A stretch of 64,000 nucleotides of DNA from Segetibacter sp. (lineage in GTDB: Bacteria > Bacteroidota > Bacteroidia > Chitinophagales > Chitinophagaceae). Each line of letters begins with the position of its first letter. Position 1 is the first letter of the stretch. A program made the translations under genes and the position numbers. A model generated the notes under the pieces. That model saw only the letters and a program-made list of their open reading frames with translations, was not told where the DNA came from and made no database searches. This document shows, piece after piece, positions 44,526-54,292 of this stretch. Location of the stretch: the NCBI GenBank assembly GCA_028288485.1, contig JAQBNO010000127.1, forward strand, positions 17,534-81,533. The letters are read 5' to 3'.

Positions 44526-44580
44526 CCTTTTGGTGAAAGCCTGTGCATTCGTTTGTCTCTTTGCAGCCAAATGGACATAA

Positions 44581-44622
44581 ATGCAAAAGCCGGGTGCTTT
44601 AACTGACCCGGCTTTTGCATTT
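44581..44622. terminator. Bidirectional terminator
   Basis: Perfect 15-bp stem, ATGCAAAAGCCGGGT (44581-44595) with ACCCGGCTTTTGCAT (44606-44620), loop 10 nt. T and A runs flank it, so it serves the plus-strand remnant and the minus-strand lipoprotein gene. Confidence 0.85.
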
Positions 44623-44632
44623 TCTATTCTAC

Positions 44633-45556
44633 TTAATAAGGGAGTATGTAGGAAAGGGCCATATTTTCTACACTACGCCATTCCATTTTAAAGTAGTAGT
44701 TTCCCGAACCCGGGCAGCCAGTGGCGATGCCCGATGAATTTAAACCATACGTGATAGTAATGGGGTGATCGGGGTTTGGATAAACAACTTTACCAGACAC
44801 CAGCCTGAACGAACAATCCTGGCGAATAACCAGCGCCTGTGTAATTTGACAACTGAACTCTTTCCCTTTGCGGTTAATTCCCCATTCAGAAATATTATTG
44901 ATCGTCCCGTCAAAACGTGTTCCTGTAGTCTTTATAACAATGCCGTTCTGGTAAGAAAAAACTCTTTTCTTCGAAATGTCCCATGCACGTTTTGTGCTGT
45001 CTTCATATGTAATGCTTAGCCCGTTACTCGATATAGAATGAATAACCGAGCCAGTGGAAGCAAGCTTTTTTAACAGGCCGCCCGAAACATTGGTAATCGT
45101 TTTTGTGCCGTTGAGAACAATGCTCTTATTGTCTCTTGTTCGGGTGATCTTTAAATCCTGGAAAGTCATAGATATTGACGCTCCCACTGCTTCCCATTTC
45201 TTATTAAGAGGGCAAGTTATAATAGCAACGCCTGTACGGATCCTGCGAGTATTGCAATTGGTGCCATTATAGGTTATAGTAATCGTTTTCGCGGTAGCAG
45301 TCGAAGTTGCAACTATGGTAGCATCGCAAATAACATCTGTATTCCGGGCTGCAAACGAAGAGTCTGATTCAAGAACCAGGTTTACATCATTTGTAAGAGC
45401 ATCATCTTCAGTAGAGGCAAGGGCTTGATCATCTGATTGAATGGAGAAGTCTGTAGTGTAATCAATTTCCGGCTCAGCCGTTTTAATGCAACTTGTAACC
45501 GTAAGAAGCGTAGCTGCAAAAATTGCCAGCAAAAGAATAGCAGAATATTTTTTCAT
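44633..45556 (-). CDS. Hypothetical lipoprotein
   Basis: A 307-residue exported protein. It starts MKKYSAILLLAIFAATLLTV with the lipobox ending at SC (about residue 23), then an acidic segment rich in Asp/Ser. The rest is beta-strand-like with repeated ITITYNG/ITYGLNSSG elements and several Cys. I do not recognise a family. Outer-membrane-anchored surface proteins of this size are common in Bacteroidota. The frame is open 19 codons further upstream; the signal peptide fixes the ATG at 45556. Confidence 0.8.
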   Translation of the reverse strand: MKKYSAILLLAIFAATLLTVTSCIKTAEPEIDYTTDFSIQSDDQALASTEDDALTNDVNLVLESDSSFAARNTDVICDATIVATSTATAKTITITYNGTNCNTRRIRTGVAIITCPLNKKWEAVGASISMTFQDLKITRTRDNKSIVLNGTKTITNVSGGLLKKLASTGSVIHSISSNGLSITYEDSTKRAWDISKKRVFSYQNGIVIKTTGTRFDGTINNISEWGINRKGKEFSCQITQALVIRQDCSFRLVSGKVVYPNPDHPITITYGLNSSGIATGCPGSGNYYFKMEWRSVENMALSYILPY

Positions 45557-46000
45557 AGAAAAATTAGCTTGAGATATTGGAGTTTTGAGAACAGAACACT
45601 TTAAGTATATCATCGTAACGCGCTTATCGATATTATATTTTCTCGGATAAACTTAAGTAAAAATAAAAATGGCACCGATGTGTTGCTTATTTCACAACTA
45701 AATTGTTTTCCGGTGCTTCTGTCTTTTTGGGCTATTTATTTTGCGGTAATTGAAACTCGTTTACTTACCAAATTTTTCTTTGGTACCAACAGTTGCAATT
45801 CTCCCCATCACGTCTTCTTGCATGCAGTGTTTATAGAAAAAAATCAGAAACGTTCTCCATGCTCCGCAGGAGCATCGTAAGTTTCGGACAAAGACAACAT
45901 GAGCACGTTGCCGGAAGATAAAAATGTGCAAGAGTCCCGCCAGGGCGGGAAGTAAAGCTTAATAGTAGGAACAAAGTGTGGCACTAAAAACCTTTCGCTT
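45557..46000. other. Intergenic region with two compact palindromes
   Basis: 444 bp. It holds the perfect palindromes ATGCTCCGCAGGAGCAT (45859-45875) and TCCCGCCAGGGCGGGA (45935-45950). They lie downstream of recC (minus strand) and may be 3' ends or members of widespread short repeat families. The open frames here are not protein-like. Confidence 0.5.
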
Positions 46001-49000
46001 TTAACCCTTATTTCCCAAAGAATAGTAAGAATCAAACAAGCCCTTTGCCTCTCCAAAAATCTCGTTGCTGTTTGCCTGGTATTGTTCAAACACTCCATCC
46101 TGGCTGAAAAAACCAAATGAATGCTCTTTTTTCAGGTAGATATCGCATGACTCGCTTTCGAGGTATTTGTTCACGAGCACCTTAAACTTGTCGTGCGGTA
46201 AGGCGGCAATTTCAGCAGGGCTTTTACTAAAATCAGGGTAAAACATTAAGATTTCTTCATGGCCGAGTTTGTAAAGATTTACCAGCTTATCCAACGTCTT
46301 CAATGCACTTTTTTTACTTCGGCTGTTCTCTTCAACTTTGTACACTTTATTTTTGACGGAAGAAATATAATACAGATCAAGCGGGTTACCGGCAGCGATA
46401 GCAATAAGATACCTGATGTAAGCTTCGAGCAGGTACTTACTTTCATTCCTCGAAAATGAAATAAACACCAGCTTGCCGTCGTAAATTCTGCTGAGTCTAC
46501 CCTTCAGCAGCGTACCATTTACAGGTAGTTCAACATTCATGTTCTCTTCGCAGGCTTCTCCGATGCAATCGCCCACCAATTCCTTCAAAGGGCTGACAGC
46601 CTCTTCCGTATTCGTAAGCACCAGGTCGGCCATATTTTTTAAAGGCAGGTTCCCGGTTGCAACGCCTTTGTTTCGATAGGCCATTAACTCCTCAAAGTCT
46701 GAAAACAACAGGTCCTGTTTCATTTGCCACGATTGCAAACTGTCCAGCTCAAAAACTTCGTTTTCGGGCAGCAGCACATTATCCTGTTCGTATCGAATTC
46801 GAAGCACGTTATTGTAATAGGCCTTAAACGGATTTTTAAAAAAGCTGATCAATGAATCGATAGAGACTTCATCAAAAGTGAGCGGTTCAGTTGTAGTTGT
46901 GGCACTAACCTCAGTATGGTTATCAGTCATTTCTGCCTCGCCCAGGTAATTGTATAATCGCGAGTCCTGCGAATAATATTTATGACTGAAACTATGCAGT
47001 GGATGTGTAGTAACCATCATTTCCCTCGCTTTAATTCCTTCATCTGCTACCCCCGATTGTACATAATCTATCAACTCATCAAGTAATACCGAAGGCGGCA
47101 TAGCCGTATTGTCTTTGGAGCTGCGGCCTATATAACTGATGTACAAGTATTGTTGTGCAGAAAGTATCGTTTCAAGGAAAAGGTGCTTGTCATTTTCCTT
47201 TACATTCCGGTCGCCTTTTCTTTTTTCCTGCTCCATCAAGTTGAAGCTCACCCTTGTTTCTTTGCGGGGAAACTTGTCGAAGTTCAAGCCGAGCAAGGCA
47301 ACAACTCTAAACGGAATGCTTCGCATAGGTATCAGCGAGCAAAAGGTAATACCTCCCGATGCAAAAGCGTTTGAACGTGACTCTCCTGAAAGAGAGTTGA
47401 CAAAGCTGTGTTTAAAAACGTCAAAGCCAATCTTATCGTTCACTACATCGTTTAATACGTATAGCTTCTCCAGGTTTCGTAGTAACAGTTGGTAATCTTC
47501 GTCGTTGTTGTCTTCTGTTTGACAGATCAATTTGTCAACCACTTGCTCAATGTATTCTCCCCATTCTGTAATGGTTCTTACATGTTTACGTTCTTCAATG
47601 GTCGAAATCAGCACTTCTGCAAAATGACAAAAACGAATCAGCTCAAATGAATCTTCCCCTTCCGCAATATCTAACGGGTAGGTAGTGTAGCCGTCTACCA
47701 CATATTCTTCCCCGCCGCTCATGCAAATGCCGTACATAATCCTGCGGATACCATTTTTCCAGCTTACATAGATTGTTTCATCTTCTTTTCTGCCGTCGAT
47801 ACCAAACCTGATGTTTGCTTTATCAACCGCCTTTCTTATCAACTCAGGGTCAGAAAGGGTAAACCTTGTCCTGATATAACTCACGTCTAACAACTGCAGC
47901 ACTTCCTCCGCCTTAAAATTATCTTCACCCAAAGCCAACACTGAATGAAGTGCACTAAAAAGATTGTCGCTTATGGTAAAGCTTTCATCGGCAATAGTGA
48001 ACGGAAACTGATACCTGGCAGAATTGAAAACCGCTTTTATGTAAGGCGTATAAGCATCGATATCGCTTACCATTACTACGATATCTCTTGCAGATAAATT
48101 TTCTGATTTCCTGTCCACAAGGTGAACCAGGTAATTATATAAAACCTCTACCTCCCGCGCCGTAGTATAACAGGCGTTAATGGTTATTGAACCGTCTGTA
48201 ATATCATTTTCTGTAAGTTCATTCCGGCCGGTCGAATCACTGTTATGAAAAATATCATTCTGTATTTTTCCCAGTAAACTTTCAGTCGCCGGTTCAGGCG
48301 ATTCTACGTCAGTGTATTGATTTAAAAAGGCATCGCTTTCAAAAAACATACTGAAGGTATCCTGTAATACTCTTCCCCAACCCGTAAGCAAAGGATTACC
48401 GGCATTTTGCAAATCATCGTACGACAGATTTACATTGCTCTTCTGCCTCCACAAAGCCAGTTGTTTTTCGCTTTTATCCTCGAACCAGTAAACAGCCGGG
48501 GCAGGGTTTAACAGGTGAAAAGTAACATTAACAACCTTTGCCAGTTCATAAAAAATATGAACATGATAAGTTGTGATAATCGACAACCCAAATACATGAA
48601 TGTTTGGTATTTGTGCCTTCAGTTTCTTTTGTTGTTCTGGTTGTTTCAGTGCTTCAACGATCGATTTACCAATCACTGTTTTATCGGGCATGCTTTCTCC
48701 CAAAATTTCTTTTGCCTTTACCCAGAGAAACTTTTGCCACCCGTTGTTTGTATCAAAACCGGTAGGCTGATCGTTCCAATCGCGTATCATTTCCGGCCTG
48801 TAGATCTGGTATTGGTCAAACAAGTCAGCTGCTTTTTCAGCAAGTGCCATTCGCTTAACATCATCATTTGTATAGTAGTTAGCGATTTTTCTAAACTCAT
48901 CCTGGAACTCTTTGGCAGCCAAAAGTGTAAATAGCACCCACTGCAGTATCCCTGGTGAAAGCGCCTGTTTATTCTGCGACCCGAGTTTATAATAGATCTC

Positions 49001-49210
49001 ATTCACCAGGTCGCTAGGCTTTAGAAATTTGCAATTTGCCACGATCCCCAGGCTGCCTGCGATCTTTATCTTCAGCCAGTTATTCATCCCCTGCGTTTGC
49101 GTAACTATATATTGTGGCTGAAAAACATGGTTCTGCTGCAGGTGCAGTTCCTTCGACAGTTGAACCGACAACTGCTCCAGCGAATTAGACCCGTTTATTT
49201 GTAAACTCAT
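46001..49210 (-). CDS. recC: Exodeoxyribonuclease V gamma subunit
   Basis: A 1069-residue RecC. It starts MSLQINGSNSLEQLSVQLSK and shows IVTQTQGMNNWLKIKIAG (about 37), GLSIITTYHVHIFYELA, the long central helicase-like part, MRSIPFRVVALLGLNFDKFPR, and GDRNVKENDKHLFLETILSA with YISYIGRS, hallmarks of RecC. In RecBCD it recognises Chi and couples the two motors. The frame runs on to 49270, but the family start is the ATG at 49210. It lies 393 bp downstream of recD on the minus strand. No recB is present in this window. Confidence 0.93.
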   Translation of the reverse strand: MSLQINGSNSLEQLSVQLSKELHLQQNHVFQPQYIVTQTQGMNNWLKIKIAGSLGIVANCKFLKPSDLVNEIYYKLGSQNKQALSPGILQWVLFTLLAAKEFQDEFRKIANYYTNDDVKRMALAEKAADLFDQYQIYRPEMIRDWNDQPTGFDTNNGWQKFLWVKAKEILGESMPDKTVIGKSIVEALKQPEQQKKLKAQIPNIHVFGLSIITTYHVHIFYELAKVVNVTFHLLNPAPAVYWFEDKSEKQLALWRQKSNVNLSYDDLQNAGNPLLTGWGRVLQDTFSMFFESDAFLNQYTDVESPEPATESLLGKIQNDIFHNSDSTGRNELTENDITDGSITINACYTTAREVEVLYNYLVHLVDRKSENLSARDIVVMVSDIDAYTPYIKAVFNSARYQFPFTIADESFTISDNLFSALHSVLALGEDNFKAEEVLQLLDVSYIRTRFTLSDPELIRKAVDKANIRFGIDGRKEDETIYVSWKNGIRRIMYGICMSGGEEYVVDGYTTYPLDIAEGEDSFELIRFCHFAEVLISTIEERKHVRTITEWGEYIEQVVDKLICQTEDNNDEDYQLLLRNLEKLYVLNDVVNDKIGFDVFKHSFVNSLSGESRSNAFASGGITFCSLIPMRSIPFRVVALLGLNFDKFPRKETRVSFNLMEQEKRKGDRNVKENDKHLFLETILSAQQYLYISYIGRSSKDNTAMPPSVLLDELIDYVQSGVADEGIKAREMMVTTHPLHSFSHKYYSQDSRLYNYLGEAEMTDNHTEVSATTTTEPLTFDEVSIDSLISFFKNPFKAYYNNVLRIRYEQDNVLLPENEVFELDSLQSWQMKQDLLFSDFEELMAYRNKGVATGNLPLKNMADLVLTNTEEAVSPLKELVGDCIGEACEENMNVELPVNGTLLKGRLSRIYDGKLVFISFSRNESKYLLEAYIRYLIAIAAGNPLDLYYISSVKNKVYKVEENSRSKKSALKTLDKLVNLYKLGHEEILMFYPDFSKSPAEIAALPHDKFKVLVNKYLESESCDIYLKKEHSFGFFSQDGVFEQYQANSNEIFGEAKGLFDSYYSLGNKG

Positions 49211-49284
49211 TATTAATCGTTTGTGCTGCCTTGATCGATCAAAGCCTTTTTTCTTTTTGTGAACCACCATTTGTTATCAATGCG

Positions 49285-49312
49285 GCCCCGGTTGTGTCAC
49301 TCACTTTTGCCG
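49285..49312 (+). repeat. Dispersed A/B repeat, copy 14 (box B only)
   Basis: CCGGTTGTGTCACTCACTTT is a clear box B. The box A side is degraded. Confidence 0.6.
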
Positions 49313-49548
49313 TATCTTTTCATAGCGGCAACCTCATCCTCCGAAACCCGGCACGCATTATAAAACTACTTTTGTACTAACTATCAACTCGTTCTCTCAA
49401 TTGTAATTCCTGTTCCTGAGAAACAATACCGGCTAAGAATGCTGCTCATTGATTTGCCGGTCAATTGAGTGCGATCCTTCGGCTTTGCTCAGGTTAAACT
49501 GCTCACGATTAAGCGGGACTATGAAAAACTACCTTTGAACCACTCGGA

Positions 49549-49602
49549 TGTATCGAAAGCAACGATGATGCCCGAGAAGATGGCGCGGTATCAAAAAAAG
49601 GG
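49549..49602 (-). repeat. Decayed dispersed A/B repeat, copy 15
   Basis: GCAACGATGATG (box B inner part) followed by GCGCGGTATCAAAAAAAG (box A). It ends at the recD stop codon. Confidence 0.5.
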
Positions 49603-49603
49603 A

Positions 49604-51406
49604 CTATTCCCCAAACCGCTCCATTATGCCTGATGCCCTTTCAACCAAACCTTCCGCGGTATGCAAAATTACTGCTTCACTTGCCTGCACTATCACCTTC
49701 GATTTTGCACGGGTAACGGCTGTATATAAAAGTTCACGGGTTAAGATGGGAATGTTGATATTGTCGGGTAAAACCACCAAAACCTTTTCATATTCGGATC
49801 CCTGGCTTTTGTGGATCGTCATGGCAAAAACGGTTTCTGACTCTGCAACATACCCGGGGAAAACAGATTTTAATTCATTATTACTATCCTCGAACCATGC
49901 TTTCTGCACGCCGTTTTCATCGGCCCTGATAATCCCGACATCTCCATTAAATAAGCCAAGCGAGTAATAGTTTCGGGTAACTATAATTGGCCTGTTTTCA
50001 TAGTATTCCGAGTTCTTGTTGATCAGTTTCTTTTTCCTGAGATAGTTTTCGATGGCTGTATTTAAGCTGTACAGCCCCTGTTCACCTTCCCGTACTGCAC
50101 CAAGCACTCTTAGTTGATTAAGTTTTTGCAGCGCCATTTTTATATCCGGTTCCTTAATATAATCTGCATATCCATCTGCAAACTGTTCAAATAACTCCTG
50201 ACTATACCCGGTATCAATCGTAACCTGTTCGTCTGAATTGTTTTGCAGGTATTCCTGTAATGCGCCCACATCATTTTTAATGATAGCCTTGCTGAATTTG
50301 CCGATGCCTTTATCGCTGGTAAAACGATGACTTCGTTTCAATTCGATAATATGTTCTGATAGCAAATGAGGCAACCCGTTTAAAACATATTCAGCAGGAA
50401 GTTGGCTGCCGGGGTCGGAAATGAAGGAATTGACCAGTTCTGTTCTTGCTGCTGATAAACCCTCTGATCCTGACTGCGATTTGCAAAGGTCACCAAATAA
50501 GCTGCCTGCTTCTACTGACGCAAGCTGGTCTTTATCTCCCAGAAGTATGAGTTTGGTTGCCGGCCCAATCGCGTCCAACAGTTTTGCAAACAGCGCCACG
50601 TCAATCATTGACGACTCGTCCACTATTACCACATCGTATGTAAGCGGGTTGTTCTTATCGTGTTTGAAATAAGGTGAATCGGGAACATACTTTAGTAACC
50701 TGTGAATAGTACCGGGAGTTAGCGTTTGAAACTTTTCACTAATGTTATCCACGCCCTTTAATGAAGAAGCTTTTAAAGATTCTGCCATTCGAACAGCCGC
50801 TTTACCTGTAGGCGCAGCCAGGGCAACTGTAAGGTCGGGGTTAATAGTATACAGCATAGCCAGGATTTTAGCTACCGTAGTTGTTTTACCGGTACCAGGG
50901 CCACCGGTGATAATCGTAAAATTGTTGAGGACAGCAGATACCGCTGCAACCAGCTGCCAGTTTATATTCTCAGAAGGAACACTACTTTCAGGCGAGCTTG
51001 TTCCTGCAAAGATCTCTTTAATAAAATCTTCATTTGATTTCAACGCTTTGATGCGCCTGCCGCTGTCTCCTTTTTCACTTTCAACAAAGGTTTTTATCCT
51101 GGTTAAGATAGCCGTTTCGTAATTGAAATACCGCTGTAAATACAGCCGGTCGTTATGTAAAACAAATGGCTGCTTCATTCCATCTTTGACTGTTACAAGT
51201 GGTTCATCCTTCAGCCTTACTATACTATTTAAGACTATCCCCGTATCGTAAAAAGGAGATTCTTCCAGTAGTGCTGCAGCTTCTTTAACTGCAATGCATA
51301 TATGTCCTTCGCTCAATTTTTTGGAAACCAGAAACGCAAAGGGTTTCAGGGTTTCGCTTTTAAAAAATTCCGCAAATTGTTGATGAACATTATTTAGAGT
51401 TTGCAT
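49604..51406 (-). CDS. recD: Exodeoxyribonuclease V alpha subunit
   Basis: A 600-residue RecD-type SF1B helicase. Walker A TGGPGTGKTTT (residues 167-177), DVVIVDESSMID (motif II, about 258), LLGDKDQLASVEAG (about 285), SHRF (about 351) and the late AMTIHKSQGSEYEKV (about 543) and YTAVTRAKSKV. It starts at the ATG at 51406 (MQTLNN); the frame continues upstream to 51463 without homology. In RecBCD it is the fast 5'-3' motor. recC follows on the same strand, but the recB subunit gene is absent here. Confidence 0.92.
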   Translation of the reverse strand: MQTLNNVHQQFAEFFKSETLKPFAFLVSKKLSEGHICIAVKEAAALLEESPFYDTGIVLNSIVRLKDEPLVTVKDGMKQPFVLHNDRLYLQRYFNYETAILTRIKTFVESEKGDSGRRIKALKSNEDFIKEIFAGTSSPESSVPSENINWQLVAAVSAVLNNFTIITGGPGTGKTTTVAKILAMLYTINPDLTVALAAPTGKAAVRMAESLKASSLKGVDNISEKFQTLTPGTIHRLLKYVPDSPYFKHDKNNPLTYDVVIVDESSMIDVALFAKLLDAIGPATKLILLGDKDQLASVEAGSLFGDLCKSQSGSEGLSAARTELVNSFISDPGSQLPAEYVLNGLPHLLSEHIIELKRSHRFTSDKGIGKFSKAIIKNDVGALQEYLQNNSDEQVTIDTGYSQELFEQFADGYADYIKEPDIKMALQKLNQLRVLGAVREGEQGLYSLNTAIENYLRKKKLINKNSEYYENRPIIVTRNYYSLGLFNGDVGIIRADENGVQKAWFEDSNNELKSVFPGYVAESETVFAMTIHKSQGSEYEKVLVVLPDNINIPILTRELLYTAVTRAKSKVIVQASEAVILHTAEGLVERASGIMERFGE

Positions 51407-51592
51407 GAATAAAGAGGTTTGTTTAGCAACAGGTTTGCAACGAAAGAAGTACAAATAGTACAATGTACAATGGAAATCTGCTTATTGCCCTCGCAAAAGT
51501 ATGATCAGTCGGTTGAAATTAATGAGTAACCTGCAACTTATAGAAGTGAGTTTCAGTCTTTTAAAATATCTGTAACTATTAAAACTCTGAAC

Positions 51593-51700
51593 ATGCTAAC
51601 TACTGAAACGATTGGAAATATTATTATTTATGTATTGCTCTTCCTGTTGATAGTAATGTATATTAAGCCTTTAATGTCGCGTTTGTTCGACGAAGAATAA
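51593..51700 (+). CDS. 35-residue single-helix membrane protein
   Basis: Starts MLTTETIGNIIIYVLLFLLI, then VMYIKPLMSRLFDEE and stop. One hydrophobic helix (about residues 8-23), then a short basic/acidic cytoplasmic tail. The ordered design (polar start, helix, positively charged residue at the helix end, acidic C-terminus) is convincing for a small membrane protein. It is too short for homology. No terminator seen; neighbours are other tiny ORFs. Confidence 0.6.
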   Translation: MLTTETIGNIIIYVLLFLLIVMYIKPLMSRLFDEE

Positions 51701-51834
51701 GTGAACACTTGCCTTATTTTTTTAATTTCAGCCACATGACAGCTAATTTCTACGGTTAATACGAAACTAAATTTTTGCCGGAATTCTGTAAAAGCTACTA
51801 AAATTTCTTTAAATATCACCTTTAAACCATTCTC

Positions 51835-52017
51835 ATGAATTCTCCTAAATCAAACCCGATTAGTAGCTTTACCTTCACTGAAACCTACCAGTTTTTTCTT
51901 TCGGTTAACGACGTAACGGTACTTGACGAAGTCCTTCAATATTATATCAGTATCGAAAATTTGAATGCCACTTCCGCTTTGAAAGTGTTATTTAAGGAAA
52001 AGAGTTTGAGAAATTAA
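51835..52017 (+). CDS. Small hypothetical protein
   Basis: 60 residues from an ATG at 51835, beginning MNSPKSNPISSFTFTETYQF. The middle SVNDVTVLDEVLQYYISIEN looks like amphipathic helices, and the end KVLFKEKSLRN is basic. No family recognised. It is in a cluster of tiny ORFs between recD and the nucleoid-associated protein gene. Confidence 0.45.
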   Translation: MNSPKSNPISSFTFTETYQFFLSVNDVTVLDEVLQYYISIENLNATSALKVLFKEKSLRN

Positions 52018-52049
52018 CGTCAGGCGGGCATCGATATTTAAAAATGCAT

Positions 52050-52319
52050 CTACTGCAGGAACAACAAAACCGACAAAACCTGGACAACTATTAGTATAAG
52101 TATGACAAGGCTTAAAACATTTTGAATTCGTTTTATTTTCGCTCTTTCAGAGTTTGGGGTGAACTTAATGTTCACTTGATTGAAATAAAGAAAATCAATA
52201 ATTTTCCATTTCTTGTTCCTGTGCTTTATAAACAAAAAGATTTTCACTAAAAATGATAGCGAAATGAAGAGGTAAGTATATTTTAGGAAGAAATAAATAA
52301 TGAAATCTATCATAAGCAC
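52050..52319 (-). CDS. Hypothetical membrane protein
   Basis: About 89 residues with two hydrophobic segments (about 5-31 and 69-88) separated by a basic loop (KHRNKKWKIIDF to RAKIKRIQ). Start at the ATG at 52319, or at the third codon, also ATG. No family recognised. The two-helix topology with a basic cytoplasmic loop is physically sensible. Confidence 0.5.
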   Translation of the reverse strand: MLMIDFIIYFFLKYTYLFISLSFLVKIFLFIKHRNKKWKIIDFLYFNQVNIKFTPNSERAKIKRIQNVLSLVILILIVVQVLSVLLFLQ

Positions 52320-52512
52320 TTTTTAGTGCAAACTCATCGTTAGTTTGGAGAATAAAAATAAACTATCCTTATTTCAAACCAAATTAAAAATTTCTTAAGT
52401 CAGCTCTTTTTCGCTTTACTATCAGACTTTTATCCTCGTAAGATTTTAATAATGAGAATAAAAGGGAATAAAACGCCAGAGTGAATACCTAACGAAAAAG
52501 GGAAGGGCTTTA

Positions 52513-52722
52513 TTAATTGAAGGACAGTAAGTAGTCCAGTTTTACTTCATTACTCACAACCTGGCGGCTCTTTAATTGGAGGAACCTGTAAAATGCTTTA
52601 AGCTCATGAACATTATAACATTCCTTTTCCTCTTCCACAAGTTCTCTAAGAATGTTGATAGAAGACAAATCCAAAGTTCTGATCAGTGATTTTATTTCGC
52701 GGAATGAATAAGTAGGTTGCAT
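52513..52722 (-). CDS. Small hypothetical protein
   Basis: 69 residues, MQPTYSFREIKSLIRTLDLS then helical charged sequence (LREIVEEEKECYNVHELKAF-like) ending LDYLLSFN. The composition is normal for a soluble helical protein. No family recognised. Minus strand, 194 bp from the previous minus-strand ORF. Confidence 0.5.
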   Translation of the reverse strand: MQPTYSFREIKSLIRTLDLSSINILRELVEEEKECYNVHELKAFYRFLQLKSRQVVSNEVKLDYLLSFN

Positions 52723-53116
52723 AAAAACAAATTTTCAACAAGGCGATTTTCGGAGAACAGCAGCAGTAGTTTTTTTCTTACGTAAAACTAACGATGAATT
52801 TCCTAAGGATATTATAATTACATCTATTTAATTTAATCTTATTTTTTTCACGAAAAATTAAGCCTCATTTAATATTCCTTGTCTCAAAAACATTTATACA
52901 CTTTTGCGGAACTCATTATATTAACGGTGATTACCGAAATTAGTTTCCCCTAAACCCGGTTTTGTTTTTTATCCGGTCACTATTCTCGGAATTAGCTAAT
53001 TTTTGCCTCTTTTTTTATTCCGACACCTTTATTCATACAACTGTTGCACCAGTTAAAAAATAAGAAGGCCCCTCAATTTTAGTCTCAAAAAAAATGTCAA
53101 CGCTTATCTTCGCGGC
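52723..53116. other. Promoter region of nucleoid-associated protein gene
   Basis: 394 bp, AT-rich, no ORF supported. TATCTTCG at about 53104-53111 is close to the Bacteroidota -7 element TAnnTTTG just upstream of the ATG at 53117, but the spacing to the start is very short. Confidence 0.35.
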
Positions 53117-54163
53117 ATGACTGGTGTAGATAGTGTACAACTTAAAAATGTGATTGTTCATAAAGTTGGAAACCCAACAAGAGGCGAAGAACTTAAACTT
53201 AGCCAAAATCCACTGACGCTCAACGATCCTGTAGTGCAGGGAATGCTCACGAAATATTTCCTCGGTTCTTTTAACGAAAACGAACAGTATCATTTTACCC
53301 ATCTAAGCGATATTTATTTAAACGAGGTCTTTACCTACGTCGCTAAAATTTTTGAAGATCCCGACAGTTTCGTCGCCACTTCCGCCTTACTTGCCTCTTT
53401 CCTTTCTAGTAAAAGCACACATGTAAGGGTAAAAGAAGGCGAAATGTATGTAGCAAAATTTGAGCAGGTGCCTTTTGGTACGGAGTATATCCAGGCAGTG
53501 GGAATCTTTAAATCTGAAAATAAAGAAAGCTTTTTAAAGGTATTTCCGCATGGACAAAGCCTGGAAGTTATTTCGGAGGAAGGAATTAATATTAATAAGC
53601 TCGATAAAGGCTGCCTGGTATTTCGAAACAACAAAGAAGAAGGTTATACTGTTTGCGTAGTTGATACTACCAACAAGCAGAATGACGCACAATATTGGAT
53701 CAAAGACTTTTTGCAGGTAGAGCCATATGCAGACAGCTACCACAACACCAACCAATACCTGGGGCTTTGCAAGCAGTTCATAACAAATGAATATGCCGAG
53801 AAATTTGACATCTCTAAAAGCGAACAAATCGATATGCTGAACCGGTCTATGGATTACTTTAAAACCAAAGACCAGTTTAGTATGCAGGAATTTACCAGCG
53901 AGGTAATGCATCACCAGGAGGTGATAGATACTTTTATGGATTACAAAAAGACCTATGAATCGGTGAAAAACTTCGAAATCGAAGATGAATTCGATATTAA
54001 CCTTTCTGCCGTTAAAAGGCAGGCGAAGGTTTTCAAAAATGTTCTGAAGCTCGATAAGAACTTCCACATTTACATTCACGGAAGAAAGGACCTGATGGAA
54101 AAGGGATACGACGAACTTACAGGAAAGCACTATTATAAACTGTTCTTCGACGAAGAATCTTAA
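53117..54163 (+). CDS. Nucleoid-associated protein, NA37 type
   Basis: A 348-residue protein matching the PF04245 (37-kDa nucleoid-associated, YejK-like) pattern: VQLKNVIVHKVGNPTRGEEL at the start, FLGSFNENEQYHFTHLSDI, SKSTHVRVKEGEMYVAKFE, and a C-terminal segment rich in charged residues (DINLSAVKRQAKVFKN). The family binds DNA in the nucleoid; mechanism is not well known. Monocistronic, followed by a dispersed repeat. Confidence 0.88.
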   Translation: MTGVDSVQLKNVIVHKVGNPTRGEELKLSQNPLTLNDPVVQGMLTKYFLGSFNENEQYHFTHLSDIYLNEVFTYVAKIFEDPDSFVATSALLASFLSSKSTHVRVKEGEMYVAKFEQVPFGTEYIQAVGIFKSENKESFLKVFPHGQSLEVISEEGININKLDKGCLVFRNNKEEGYTVCVVDTTNKQNDAQYWIKDFLQVEPYADSYHNTNQYLGLCKQFITNEYAEKFDISKSEQIDMLNRSMDYFKTKDQFSMQEFTSEVMHHQEVIDTFMDYKKTYESVKNFEIEDEFDINLSAVKRQAKVFKNVLKLDKNFHIYIHGRKDLMEKGYDELTGKHYYKLFFDEES

Positions 54164-54207
54164 GTCAAAATGATGGATTTATAGGCCCGTAAATAGGATA
54201 GAGAAGT

Positions 54208-54274
54208 TTTATGGACCATGCAGGACAGCTACTATCGTCATCGTTGCCACGCTCGCTTGTACTGTAAAGCCACA
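54208..54274 (+). repeat. Dispersed A/B repeat, copy 16
   Basis: Degenerate box A TTTATGGACCATGCAGG (about 54209) and box B variant CATCGTTGCCACGCTCGCTT leading to GTACTG (to 54274). Confidence 0.6.
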
Positions 54275-54292
54275 TTCAGAGAAGCAGTTTTT

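Larger units (their letters stand above)
49211..49603. other. recD-recC gap with decayed repeats
   Basis: 393 bp holding box B of a dispersed repeat (49290-49312), a decayed copy near 49549-49602, and a CCTTCGGCTTTGCTCAGG element (49476-49493) related to the repeats at 54293-54334. No trace of recB coding sequence. Confidence 0.6.

Noticed and set aside
45680..45880. 66-residue ORF in the lipoprotein-recC gap
   Set aside because: No family pattern and it ends within palindromic repeat sequence.
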